Shown: positions 27,616-35,703 of the stretch, one piece after another
How the letters are laid out: each line of letters opens with the position of its first letter
Position numbering within the stretch: the first letter of the stretch is position 1
Source: Nostoc sp. NMS4
Lineage (GTDB): Bacteria > Cyanobacteriota > Cyanobacteriia > Cyanobacteriales > Nostocaceae
NCBI RefSeq assembly: GCF_017115095.1
Contig: NZ_JABXKI010000196.1
Location: 1-49,736, forward strand
Length of the DNA: 49,736 nucleotides
Direction of reading: 5' to 3'
The notes under the pieces: model-generated
Told to the model about the DNA's origin: nothing
Databases searched by the model: none
The model's input: the letters and a program-made list of their open reading frames with translations, nothing else
Position numbers and translations under genes: made by a program

Positions 27616-28569
27616 TCAAGATGCTTGGTGCATTTGAGCATAGGCTTCATAGACACCCTTCACGTTGTACCAGTTGAGGAAAATTCGGGCGATTTCTAAA
27701 GCCAATTGCGGTTTACCTAAATTAATCAGCCATTGCAATAGCGGTGACATTGTGCGTTCATTTAGCGTACCATTGAGTGAGAGAATACCCCAAAGTAAGC
27801 GATGTAGCCAAGTCATTTGAATCATCATTCGCACTTCCCATGTGGGATGCTTTTGATAGAATAAAACTCCCATCCGTCCGCGTTGAATTTCTTGGTCAAT
27901 TAATCGGGGAATTTGCTCTAAGTTAAATGCTGGATGCCAGTGATATCCTACGGCTTTTGGACATTTAATTAGTGTCAAACCTAGTTTTTTCAGCCGCACA
28001 CCTAATTCTAAATCTTCCCAGCCATAGAGTTGAAAGCTGGTATCAAAAAGTCCGGCTTTATCTAACCAATGTTTGGGAATTGCGACATTTCCCGTAGCAA
28101 AAAAAGCTGCTGAAAAATCTGTGACTTTGTAGGGTTCAGCCGTTGGATTGTTAAAATTACAAGTATTAATAACTGCACCGTAAGTGAAAAAGCGATCGCT
28201 TCCCAATTTTTCTTTCCCCTGCACTAGTGCGTCAGCATGAGCTTGCAGGAAATTATTCAGCACTACTAAATCACTATCAATAAAGATAATTGTGTCTCCC
28301 AGCGCCTGTTCTACCCCCAAATTCCGAGCCGCAGCCGGGCCAGCATGATCTTGCCCAAACCAGCGCACATGGGGAAACTCCTCTTTATGCGCTGTTAACC
28401 ACTCCAATGTGCCATCAGTAGAACCATCATCTACCAAGACAATCTCGTAACCAGTAACCGAACTTGGCTGACTCAACTCCTGCACCTCCAAGGCGCGGAG
28501 GCACTTTTCTAAAATCGGTTGGCGATTATAAGTCGGTATCACAACGCTGAAAAACACAGTCTCACCCAC
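27616..28569 (-). CDS. Family 2 glycosyltransferase
   Basis: A 317-residue GT-A fold glycosyltransferase. Typical GT2 motifs are FSVVIPTYNR at the N-terminus, EIVLVDDGSTDGTLEWL near residue 45, GPAAARNLGVEQALGD near 80 and the metal-binding DSD in IIFIDSDLVV near 95, with YGWEDLELGVRLKKLG (the ED acid motif) near 185. No membrane segment is present, so it should be cytoplasmic or peripheral. Donor and acceptor cannot be told. The start is GTG at 28569; the glycosyltransferase motif begins seven residues later so no large upstream extension is likely. Divergent from the first phoX gene with 323 bp between them. Confidence 0.88.
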   Translation of the reverse strand: MGETVFFSVVIPTYNRQPILEKCLRALEVQELSQPSSVTGYEIVLVDDGSTDGTLEWLTAHKEEFPHVRWFGQDHAGPAAARNLGVEQALGDTIIFIDSDLVVLNNFLQAHADALVQGKEKLGSDRFFTYGAVINTCNFNNPTAEPYKVTDFSAAFFATGNVAIPKHWLDKAGLFDTSFQLYGWEDLELGVRLKKLGLTLIKCPKAVGYHWHPAFNLEQIPRLIDQEIQRGRMGVLFYQKHPTWEVRMMIQMTWLHRLLWGILSLNGTLNERTMSPLLQWLINLGKPQLALEIARIFLNWYNVKGVYEAYAQMHQAS

Positions 28570-28892
28570 AGCACTATTTACACATCTCTAGGATAGGACA
28601 GATGAGGTACTGACACTGTTCCTTTGCTGATTCTGGTTAAGAAAATGTGATAGTAAATAATTTTTAGTTAACCAAAATATAACCTAAATTTAATCATCGT
28701 AACCCATAATTAGTGAAAAACAGATTATTTATCTAAATAAAAACAATCTAACTCACTTTTATTTAAGTTGTCGCCATCAAAAAATTATTAGCTTTTTAAA
28801 ATACAGTAAATTATCAATAATTACTCATTTTTTTTGTAATCAATCGAGTTTGTTTATCAGAAATTTTTCCTCTCACACCAAAGAAAAGTTTG
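28570..28892. other. Divergent promoter region, glycosyltransferase / phoX1
   Basis: This 323-bp AT-rich stretch lies between divergent genes. Its notable content is the set of Pho-box-like half-sites at 28668-28695. No gene is seen. Confidence 0.55.
28668..28695 (+). promoter_or_regulatory. Candidate Pho box upstream of phoX1
   Basis: Three half-sites, TTAACC (28668-28673), ATAACC (28679-28684) and TTAATC (28690-28695), are spaced by exactly 11 bp. This matches the cyanobacterial PhoB/SphR site, tandem TTAACC-like 8-mers separated by 3 bp. The block is about 200 bp before the start codon and the same arrangement precedes phoX2. Confidence 0.65.
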
Positions 28893-31232
28893 ATGTCTAA
28901 ATTAAGTCGGAGAGAAATTTTAATATTTTTGGCTGGCAGTGCTGGTGCTGCTATTTTGGGAGAGAAACTCCTAAATGGTTTTGCCAACGGTGCAGAAACA
29001 AAAACCATCCCACTTAGCTTTACACCTGTACGCCTACCACATCCTCTACCAATTTATCAACAGCAAAAAAACTTCTTGCCAGCAGGAATAGCTCAGGGAG
29101 AAATAGTTAATGCATCTGCGGATATTAAGTTAAGTAGCTACAACGTTATTGATGATGTGGTAGTGCCGCCAGAGTACGAACGTTATGTAATTGTTAGTTG
29201 GGGCGATCGCGTCTTTCCTAACAAAGATGATTATTTCGGTTACAACAACGATTTCACTGGGTTTATTCCCCTTGGGAAAACTAACGATGTCGGGTATTTA
29301 TGGGTGAATCATGAATACGTGAGTTTTCCATTTTCTAGTTTAGTAGTAGACGATTCATCCGATTTAAAAAAACTACCCGACGCATTTGAAAAAGTAATTG
29401 GTTGGGCTTTACCTTCCACCAGAAATATTGAAGTAGAAGGTGAATTTTTATATAACCAAGGTGGCTCAATCGTCCGCATCTCTCGCCAGAATACAAGTAA
29501 ACGTTTTGCTGTAGTTAAAGATGCCAAAAATCGCCGCATTCATGGCCTTTCTGGGTTGGGAATCAATAGCCAACGCAATGATGACTACAAAAGTATCACG
29601 GCTTGGGGAAGTCGTAACCATCAAAAAGGTGACAAAAATTATTTAATTGGGACTGGCCAGGCTGCAACCCAAGTTTTTAATCTCTCCTCTGATGAATTGG
29701 GTAACAAAATTATTGGTACTGCTTTCAACTGTTCTGGCGGTAAAACTCCTTGGGGAACGATTTTATCTGCGGAAGAAAACTTCCAAAATAATGTCACAGA
29801 AGGAGTCAAGGCTAATGGTACTCAGACAGATTACACGGAAAAAACTATCGGCAAGACTTTTGGTTTAGTTGGCGAAAAATACGGCTGGATTGTCGAAATT
29901 GACCCCAAAAATCCGAAATTTCGCCCCCGCAAACACACTTCGTTGGGTCGTTTTCGCCATGAAAATGTTGCCCTGCGGGTTGAAAAAGGTAAGAAATTGG
30001 TTGCTTACTTGGGTGATGACAGACGTGGAGGACACACTTGGAAATTTGTCAGTGCAAGCACTATTTCTTCACCCACCAGTAAAACTAACAGTAGCTTATG
30101 GGAAAATGGGACTTTGTATGTTGCTCGTTACAATCCAGACGGTACAGGTAAATGGATACCGTTACTTTTAACTACTGCTACCAATCCAATTACGCCGACG
30201 GTTCTATCTTCTGTAGAATTTGCGGCGTTGCAGAAGGTACAAAAAGAAGGTCTTTTACCATTACCGAGACGCAATGGGATTGCAGGTGAAACCAAAGATG
30301 GTGGTACATTTAAATGCGATCGCACTAACGAAGCAAAAGCACTACCTGATTATCAAAATAAAAAGCTATCTGACTTCTACTCTAGCCAAGGTGCTGTTCT
30401 CAGTGATGCCTTTTTAGCTGCAAACTTAGTCGGCGGAACTCCCACAGCGCGTCCAGAAGATATAGAAGTGCATCCAACCACCAAAGAAGTATTCATCGCC
30501 TATACTGACGGTGCGCCGGGAAGCGATGGTTATCCTGATTCGCGGATTTTTCAAGTTGCCAAGTTAAGTACAGATGCGAATGCAACGCAGCAATCAGGAG
30601 GATTGTACAAGATTATTGAAGATAGTGCTGATGCTACAGGTTTAACCTTTAAATGGCGGAGATTTGCCCAAGGTGGCGAAGCCGGCTCGGTTAATGGTGC
30701 TGGTTTTGCCAACGTCGATAATTTAGTGTTCGACAATCAAGGAAATGTTTGGGGTGTCACGGATATGTCTACCGGCACTCACAACGGTTTTGATGTCGGT
30801 GCTGAGGGTAAACAAACCAAAATCGATCACACAGCTAGCGGTAATGTTTCTGATTTTACAGGAGTATTCGGTAATAACTGGCTGTTTTTTATCCCCACCA
30901 GTGGTAAAAATGCCGGACAGGTAATACCGTTTGCTCATGGGCCAGTGCGTTGTGAGATGACAGGGCCAAGTTTTGTGGGAAATACACTAATTATTTCAGT
31001 ACAACATCCTGGTGAAGATTGTCCAATTAACGATGGCACAATCTTAAGTCGCAGTATTGAATTACTGGATTTAAATGGTACTACATTTAATCAAACTCGA
31101 AGTTTACCTCGTGGCAGTAGTTGGCCGAGTAATATCTCAAAAACTGATGGTGGTAAAGAGCAATCTACAGGTATTCCCCGACCATCGGTAATTGGTATTT
31201 GTCCAAAAAATTCTCGCAGTAAGTTTATTTAA
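28893..31232 (+). CDS. phoX: PhoX-type alkaline phosphatase, copy 1
   Basis: A 779-residue secreted phosphatase of the PhoX/DUF839 family, Ca2+- and Fe-dependent phosphomonoesterases used to gain phosphate from organic esters. The N-terminus carries a Tat signal (LSRREILIFLAGSAGAA). Family-typical stretches include WGTILSAEENF, GRFRHENVAL, GDDRRGGHTWKF, RPEDIEVHPTTKEVF and ISVQHPGED. I chose the ATG at 28893; an in-frame TTG is directly before it. A second copy follows after 377 bp in the same orientation. Phosphate-starvation control is likely from the Pho box. DUF839 proteins include members not proven to be phosphatases, so activity is inferred. Confidence 0.88.
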   Translation: MSKLSRREILIFLAGSAGAAILGEKLLNGFANGAETKTIPLSFTPVRLPHPLPIYQQQKNFLPAGIAQGEIVNASADIKLSSYNVIDDVVVPPEYERYVIVSWGDRVFPNKDDYFGYNNDFTGFIPLGKTNDVGYLWVNHEYVSFPFSSLVVDDSSDLKKLPDAFEKVIGWALPSTRNIEVEGEFLYNQGGSIVRISRQNTSKRFAVVKDAKNRRIHGLSGLGINSQRNDDYKSITAWGSRNHQKGDKNYLIGTGQAATQVFNLSSDELGNKIIGTAFNCSGGKTPWGTILSAEENFQNNVTEGVKANGTQTDYTEKTIGKTFGLVGEKYGWIVEIDPKNPKFRPRKHTSLGRFRHENVALRVEKGKKLVAYLGDDRRGGHTWKFVSASTISSPTSKTNSSLWENGTLYVARYNPDGTGKWIPLLLTTATNPITPTVLSSVEFAALQKVQKEGLLPLPRRNGIAGETKDGGTFKCDRTNEAKALPDYQNKKLSDFYSSQGAVLSDAFLAANLVGGTPTARPEDIEVHPTTKEVFIAYTDGAPGSDGYPDSRIFQVAKLSTDANATQQSGGLYKIIEDSADATGLTFKWRRFAQGGEAGSVNGAGFANVDNLVFDNQGNVWGVTDMSTGTHNGFDVGAEGKQTKIDHTASGNVSDFTGVFGNNWLFFIPTSGKNAGQVIPFAHGPVRCEMTGPSFVGNTLIISVQHPGEDCPINDGTILSRSIELLDLNGTTFNQTRSLPRGSSWPSNISKTDGGKEQSTGIPRPSVIGICPKNSRSKFI

Positions 31233-31609
31233 CCAAATCTTATCAAAACAGAATTCAGGAGTAAAACACGCTTTCTAGCTGGGTAACAGACTTACCTTGT
31301 GTAGCTCACCAACTTTAAATCTGCTGTATTTTGAGATTTAGTAGCGAAAAAAAGTTTTAATCAAATACAAAATAAATCCCCATTAATCAAGATATAACCT
31401 AATCTTAATTTTTGGTGATTAAGTTGGATGAAAAACTGAAAATTTTTGTCTAGTTATGTAACCTAAATAGCAAACAACCCTTTGTTTAATAACAGGTTAC
31501 TTACTACTCAAAGTCTATGGCATTTCACGTAAATAATTGATGGCTTTTTCTGTCAGTAATCAAGATTTGCCTTGATGAAATTTTTGGTGTCACAACAGAG
31601 GAAAGTTTA
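31233..31609. other. Intergenic region between phoX copies
   Basis: This 377-bp AT-rich stretch has the second Pho-box-like block (31383-31410). The local sequence around it resembles the phoX1 upstream region (shared ATATAACCTAA), so the promoter appears to have been duplicated with the gene. Confidence 0.55.
31383..31410 (+). promoter_or_regulatory. Candidate Pho box upstream of phoX2
   Basis: Half-sites TTAATC (31383-31388), ATAACC (31394-31399) and TTAATT (31405-31410) recur at exact 11-bp steps, as upstream of phoX1. The block lies about 200 bp before the phoX2 start, again like copy 1. Confidence 0.6.
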
Positions 31610-33970
31610 ATGTCTCAATTAAGTCGCAGACAAATTTTAGTATTTTTTGCTGGCAGTGCTGGTGCGGCTGTCTTGGGAGAGACGATTATAGATGGTGTTT
31701 CTAATATTGCCGGAGCAAATAACAGGCCACTGAGCTTTACACCAGTGCGCTTACCCCATTCCCTACCTGTTTATAAACAGCAGAAAAGCTTCTTACCAAC
31801 GGGAATCGGTCAGGGACAGGTAATTAATGGATCTGCAAATGCGAAGTTAAATAGCTACAACGTAGTTGATGATGTGGTAGTGCCACCAGAGTATGAACGC
31901 TATGTAATTATTAGCTGGGGCGATCGCGTTTTTCCCAACAAAGATGAATATTTCGGTTACAACAACGATTATACGGGTTTTATTCCTCTGGGCAGAACCA
32001 ACGATGTCGGCTATTTGTGGGTGAATCACGAATATGTGAGTTTTCCGTTTTCCGATTTAGCACCAGAAGCCCCTGCTGATGTTAAAGGATTGCCTACCAC
32101 CTTTGAATCAGTGATTGGCTGGGCTTTACCGACCACCAGAGGTATTGAATTTGACGGCGAAGTTCTATATAACTTAGGCGGTTCCATCGTCCGCATCTCC
32201 CGACGTAATTCCAGTAACCGTTATGCTGTGGTTAAAGGTGATGCGAAAAATCGCCGCCTTCATGGTCTTTCTGGGTTGGGAATTAATAGCCAAAGAAGTG
32301 ATGAATATAAAAATGTCACTTCTTGGGGAAGTCGTAGCTACCAAAAAGGCGATCGAAACTATCTCATCGCCACTGGCCCAGCTGCAACTCAAGTATTTAA
32401 CCTCTCCTCCGATGGATTAGGTAACAAAATTATTGGTACTGGATATAACTGTTCTGGCGGTACAACTCCTTGGGGAACTATTTTAAGTGGTGAAGAGAAC
32501 TTTCAAGGAAGTGTAGGAGGTTTTGTTGGTGTTACAGAATCAGTTAACCCTAATGGGACTCAAACAGGTTACATCGATGGTACTACTGGTAAGACCTTCG
32601 GTTTAGTTGGTGAAAAATACGGTTGGGTTGTCGAAATTGACCCCGTTAATCCAAATTTCCGCCCTCGCAAGCATACTTCACTGGGTCGTTTCCGCCATGA
32701 AAATGTTGCCATCCGTGCCGAAGCTCAGAAGCCATTAATCGCCTACATGGGTGATGATAGACGTGGGGGACACACTTGGAAATTTATCAGTGCAGGTGTG
32801 ATTTCTTCACCAAGCAGTAAAGCCAACAGCAGTTTATGGGAAAGTGGTACATTGTATGCCGCCCGTTACAATCCAGATGGTACGGGTCAATGGATACCGT
32901 TAAGTTTAAACAGTCCCACTAATCCCATTTCGCCATCGCTAATTTCTTCGGTGGAGTTTGCTGCTTTGGGTTCTGCTCAAAGAAATGGTCTTTTACCTCT
33001 ACCAAAACGCAATGGGATTGCAGGTCAAACTACAGATGGTGGTTCCCTTGCAGTCGATCGCACCAATGAAGCAGAGAGACTACCTGCTTATCAAGGTAAA
33101 AAGCTATCTGACTTCTACACTTCTCAAGGTGCTATTCTTGCTGATGCCTTCTTAGCAGCAAATTTGGCTGGCGGAACACCCACCGCACGTCCAGAAGATA
33201 TAGAAGTGCATCCAACCACCAAAGAAGTTTTCATTGCCTATACTGACGGTGCGCCAGGAGGCGACGGTTATCCAGATTCGCGCATTTTCCAGGTTGCCAA
33301 GTTGAGTAAAAATGTCAACGCAACGCAACAATCCGGGGGATTGTACAAGATTATTGAAGATAGTGCCGATGGTACTGGTCTAACTTTCCGTTGGCAAAGA
33401 TTTGCTCAGGGTGGAGAAGCTGGATCAATTTCTGGTGCTGGTTTTGCCAATGTAGATAACCTAGTGTTCGACAATAAGGCAAATATTTGGGGGGTAACAG
33501 ATATGTCTACCACCACTCACAATGGTTTTAATGTCGGTGCTGCTGGGACAGTAACTACCATCGACCATACAGCTAGTGGTAATGTTTCCAACTTTACCGG
33601 AGTTTTCGGTAATAACTGGCTATTCTACATTCCCACTACTGGGACTCATGCGGGAGAAGTAATACCCTTTGCTCAAGGGCCAGTGCGTTGTGAGATGACA
33701 GGGCCAACTTTTGTGGGAGATACGCTGATTATTTCGGTACAGCATCCCGGCGAAGATAGCCCAATTAACGATGGCACGATTCTGAGTCGTGAGATTGAAT
33801 TACTGGATTTGAATGGTGTTACATTCAATCAGGCTCGGACTGTGCCTCGTGGTAGTAGTTGGCCAAGCAACATCCCAATTGCTGACGGTGGAAAGGGTCA
33901 ACCTAGAAGTCTTCCCAAACCATCTGTAATTGGTATCAAACGCAAGAATCCTACTGGCAATTTTACTTAA
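31610..33970 (+). CDS. phoX: PhoX-type alkaline phosphatase, copy 2
   Basis: A 786-residue close paralogue of the preceding gene, with a Tat signal LSRRQILVFFAGSAGAA and the same landmark segments (WGTILSGEENFQ, GRFRHENVAI, GDDRRGGHTWKF, RPEDIEVHPTTKEVF, ISVQHPGED). It carries a short insert of about 7 residues after ENFQ (GSVGGFVG-type) absent from copy 1. GAGGAAAG precedes the ATG at 31610. Its own promoter with Pho-box half-sites suggests independent transcription. A strong hairpin terminator follows the stop. Tandem copies may raise dosage or differ in substrate or metal preference; sequence alone does not say. Confidence 0.88.
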   Translation: MSQLSRRQILVFFAGSAGAAVLGETIIDGVSNIAGANNRPLSFTPVRLPHSLPVYKQQKSFLPTGIGQGQVINGSANAKLNSYNVVDDVVVPPEYERYVIISWGDRVFPNKDEYFGYNNDYTGFIPLGRTNDVGYLWVNHEYVSFPFSDLAPEAPADVKGLPTTFESVIGWALPTTRGIEFDGEVLYNLGGSIVRISRRNSSNRYAVVKGDAKNRRLHGLSGLGINSQRSDEYKNVTSWGSRSYQKGDRNYLIATGPAATQVFNLSSDGLGNKIIGTGYNCSGGTTPWGTILSGEENFQGSVGGFVGVTESVNPNGTQTGYIDGTTGKTFGLVGEKYGWVVEIDPVNPNFRPRKHTSLGRFRHENVAIRAEAQKPLIAYMGDDRRGGHTWKFISAGVISSPSSKANSSLWESGTLYAARYNPDGTGQWIPLSLNSPTNPISPSLISSVEFAALGSAQRNGLLPLPKRNGIAGQTTDGGSLAVDRTNEAERLPAYQGKKLSDFYTSQGAILADAFLAANLAGGTPTARPEDIEVHPTTKEVFIAYTDGAPGGDGYPDSRIFQVAKLSKNVNATQQSGGLYKIIEDSADGTGLTFRWQRFAQGGEAGSISGAGFANVDNLVFDNKANIWGVTDMSTTTHNGFNVGAAGTVTTIDHTASGNVSNFTGVFGNNWLFYIPTTGTHAGEVIPFAQGPVRCEMTGPTFVGDTLIISVQHPGEDSPINDGTILSREIELLDLNGVTFNQARTVPRGSSWPSNIPIADGGKGQPRSLPKPSVIGIKRKNPTGNFT

Positions 33971-33979
33971 CTATGTGTG

Positions 33980-34006
33980 TAGAGACGTTAAATAATAACG
34001 TCTCTA
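33980..34006. terminator. Hairpin terminator between convergent phoX2 and PEP-CTERM gene
   Basis: Perfect 10-bp arms TAGAGACGTT (33980-33989) and AACGTCTCTA (33997-34006) around a 7-nt loop, 10 bp after the phoX2 stop and 21 bp before the end of the convergent gene. A T-rich stretch follows on the plus strand. It could serve both genes. Confidence 0.65.
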
Positions 34007-34027
34007 GATTAATTTTAAGTAGGACTA

Positions 34028-34588
34028 TTAATTTGTTACTCTAGATAGTTTTTTCTTGCGTTTCATCCCTAACGCTATAGTACTAGCGATCGCTATACCA
34101 CCAAGAGTCATTGGTTCGGGTACGGTGGTACTCTTAGAGTAAGTTACCGTACCCACCTCTGTTGTAGACAATAAGTCAGCACTTAGAATGCTATAAAACT
34201 TTGTTCCTCCTGTATTTGGATTAACTGGATCGTTACCAATGAAAAACCGATCTTCAACTAAATAGCTCAATCTTGACAGGTTGCCATTTGTGAAGCTGAC
34301 TACAGGAGATGACGGGTAATCGAAATCACTTGCCTCTGTATACTGAGTACCTAAGTAGTCAAACAAAATAGATAATCCATTGTTAACGCCTAGAGTTTCC
34401 TCGCCTAACCCGGTTAAGGTTGAGTCATCATACCGAAAAGAGCCAAAATACTGACCGGGATTGCTACCAGATGTTGCATTCACGGTGAAACCATAATTAA
34501 CTAAGGCCGCTTGCGTCGGTTTAGGGACAGCAGCAACCGAGACAGCAACAGCAAAAGCAGCAATGCTAATATTTTTAGCTAATTTCAT
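34028..34588 (-). CDS. PEP-CTERM sorting-domain protein
   Basis: A 186-residue exported protein. It has a signal peptide (about residues 1-27, SIAAFAVAVSVAAV then PTQA), a beta-rich middle domain starting LVNYGFTVNATSG, and a C-terminal sorting signal: VPEPMTLGG, a hydrophobic helix (IAIASTIALGM) and a basic tail (KRKKK). PEP-CTERM proteins are processed at the membrane by exosortase/EpsH-type enzymes and usually end up outside the cell or in the extracellular matrix. The middle domain resembles uncharacterised secreted cyanobacterial proteins. No exosortase gene is nearby. A 9-bp-arm palindrome lies about 60 bp upstream of the start. Confidence 0.85.
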   Translation of the reverse strand: MKLAKNISIAAFAVAVSVAAVPKPTQAALVNYGFTVNATSGSNPGQYFGSFRYDDSTLTGLGEETLGVNNGLSILFDYLGTQYTEASDFDYPSSPVVSFTNGNLSRLSYLVEDRFFIGNDPVNPNTGGTKFYSILSADLLSTTEVGTVTYSKSTTVPEPMTLGGIAIASTIALGMKRKKKLSRVTN

Positions 34589-34646
34589 CAGAAAACGCTC
34601 CGAAGCTCAAAAATGAATAATTCTGTAATTTAACTTAAATAAACTT

Positions 34647-34668
34647 TTAACCTATGTATATAGGTTAA
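34647..34668. promoter_or_regulatory. Palindrome upstream of the PEP-CTERM gene
   Basis: Arms TTAACCTAT (34647-34655) and ATAGGTTAA (34660-34668) are perfect complements around GTAT. It lies 59-80 bp before the start codon, a suitable place for an operator. The arm contains TTAACCT, the Pho-box half-site, but in inverted rather than tandem arrangement. Confidence 0.4.
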
Positions 34669-34759
34669 GAAATAATAAACAAAAGATGATCGTGGTTAAA
34701 TCTTTAAGTTTTTCAGCTATATATAAATTTTGTGTAAATTTATTTCAATGTGAAAAATT

Positions 34760-34791
34760 AGATCCTCGACTTCTTGAAGAGTCGGGGATCT
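34760..34791. repeat. Hairpin repeat (GATCCCCGACT type)
   Basis: Arms AGATCCTCGACT (34760-34771) and AGTCGGGGATCT (34780-34791) pair with one mismatch. It lies between two minus-strand genes and may terminate the 34842-35102 gene, 50 bp after its stop. Confidence 0.5.
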
Positions 34792-34841
34792 GGACACCGC
34801 GCATTTTCACATCTAATTTAGAACTACCATACTTGCTAAAA

Positions 34842-35102
34842 TCAAGCATGGAGATTTGCTTGTTCCTGCAACCACGGATCTATAGGTTGTCCATCTTTGC
34901 GACGTAATTCAATTTCCACTACCATCACTTCTTTGGAACCAGGAGGCGCGGGTTTTTTATGGAAAATAATATCATAATCTTCGGGATTGTGTTTATGTTC
35001 TTTCAACCATTCCTGTACCTTGGTTGTGGCAAAAAATGATTGCCCTTGCTCAAACATTCGGGTAATCTGCAATTGCAGTGTATAAGGATTTATCCGACTC
35101 AT
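34842..35102 (-). CDS. Conserved-looking small hypothetical protein (86 aa)
   Basis: An 86-residue soluble protein, MSRINPYTLQLQITRMFEQG at the start, then KVQEWLKEHKHNPEDYDIIFHKKPAPPG and a strand-like EVMVVEIELRRKDG ending DPWLQEQAN. The balanced composition, the ATG start and flanking signals suggest a real gene. There is no signal peptide or membrane segment. I do not recognise a named family and do not propose a function. Confidence 0.6.
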   Translation of the reverse strand: MSRINPYTLQLQITRMFEQGQSFFATTKVQEWLKEHKHNPEDYDIIFHKKPAPPGSKEVMVVEIELRRKDGQPIDPWLQEQANLHA

Positions 35103-35703
35103 TTTCTACCGCCTTTGTTAAGTTAATTTTAGGGTAAGCAAATTACCTATCCTAGATAATCTTAATGTTAATGCGAAGTACTCACACCTGACACTTCGCG
35201 TATAGGTAGAACTTCCAGTTTCAACGCCTTGTTATCTGTATGAACAATGTCCGAACCTTGTTCGTTTGCAATCTCTCTTCCACTGGTTGATAAATTATTA
35301 TTTGTACTGCTTGACTTTCACCATCTTTAGCAGTGGTTACAACTTAGAATGTTATAGTAGTACCTCACAAAAATTGTCACAAACTTGACTGCAATCTACC
35401 ACTAAAGTTGTACGTACACTAATACCAATTCTGTATGAAGATGCGCCCATAGTACAAGAAATAAAGAACGAACCGCCAAGTACGCCAAGTACGCCATCGC
35501 GTAGCGTCTCGTAGAGAAGAAAGAAGAAATTAAGAGATTTGGCGCGGATTGACAAAGAAATGCTATAAGGACGAGGAAACGGATTAGTTAAGGATTGTTC
35601 AGAATTTTACACTGCTTCTACAACATTTAACCACTTAATTCTGTTATAGATTGGAGAGAGGCGCGTCGCTTCAAAAACTGACCAACAGACTGAGATCGTT
35701 GTT
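35103..35703. other. Intergenic region with MITE-like copy B
   Basis: This 601-bp stretch separates divergent genes. It contains the second copy of the ATACCAATTCT-ended element (35422-35566), with a small direct repeat AAGTACGCC inside it at about 35479-35496. No gene is seen; the frame at 35352-35555 lies across the element and looks spurious. Confidence 0.55.
35422..35566. mobile_element. MITE-like element, copy B
   Basis: A 145-bp element with ends ATACCAATTCT (35422-35432) and AGAAATGCTAT (35556-35566), inverted relative to copy A at 4008-4141. Shared internal blocks include GAAGATGCGCC, GAACGAACCGC, GCGTCTCGT and TTTGGCGCGG. Part of the block also recurs near 49320 (ATGAAGATGCGCC). Confidence 0.6.

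Noticed and set aside
35352..35555. 67-residue minus-strand frame
   Set aside because: It crosses the MITE-like copy B and contains repeat-derived residues only.
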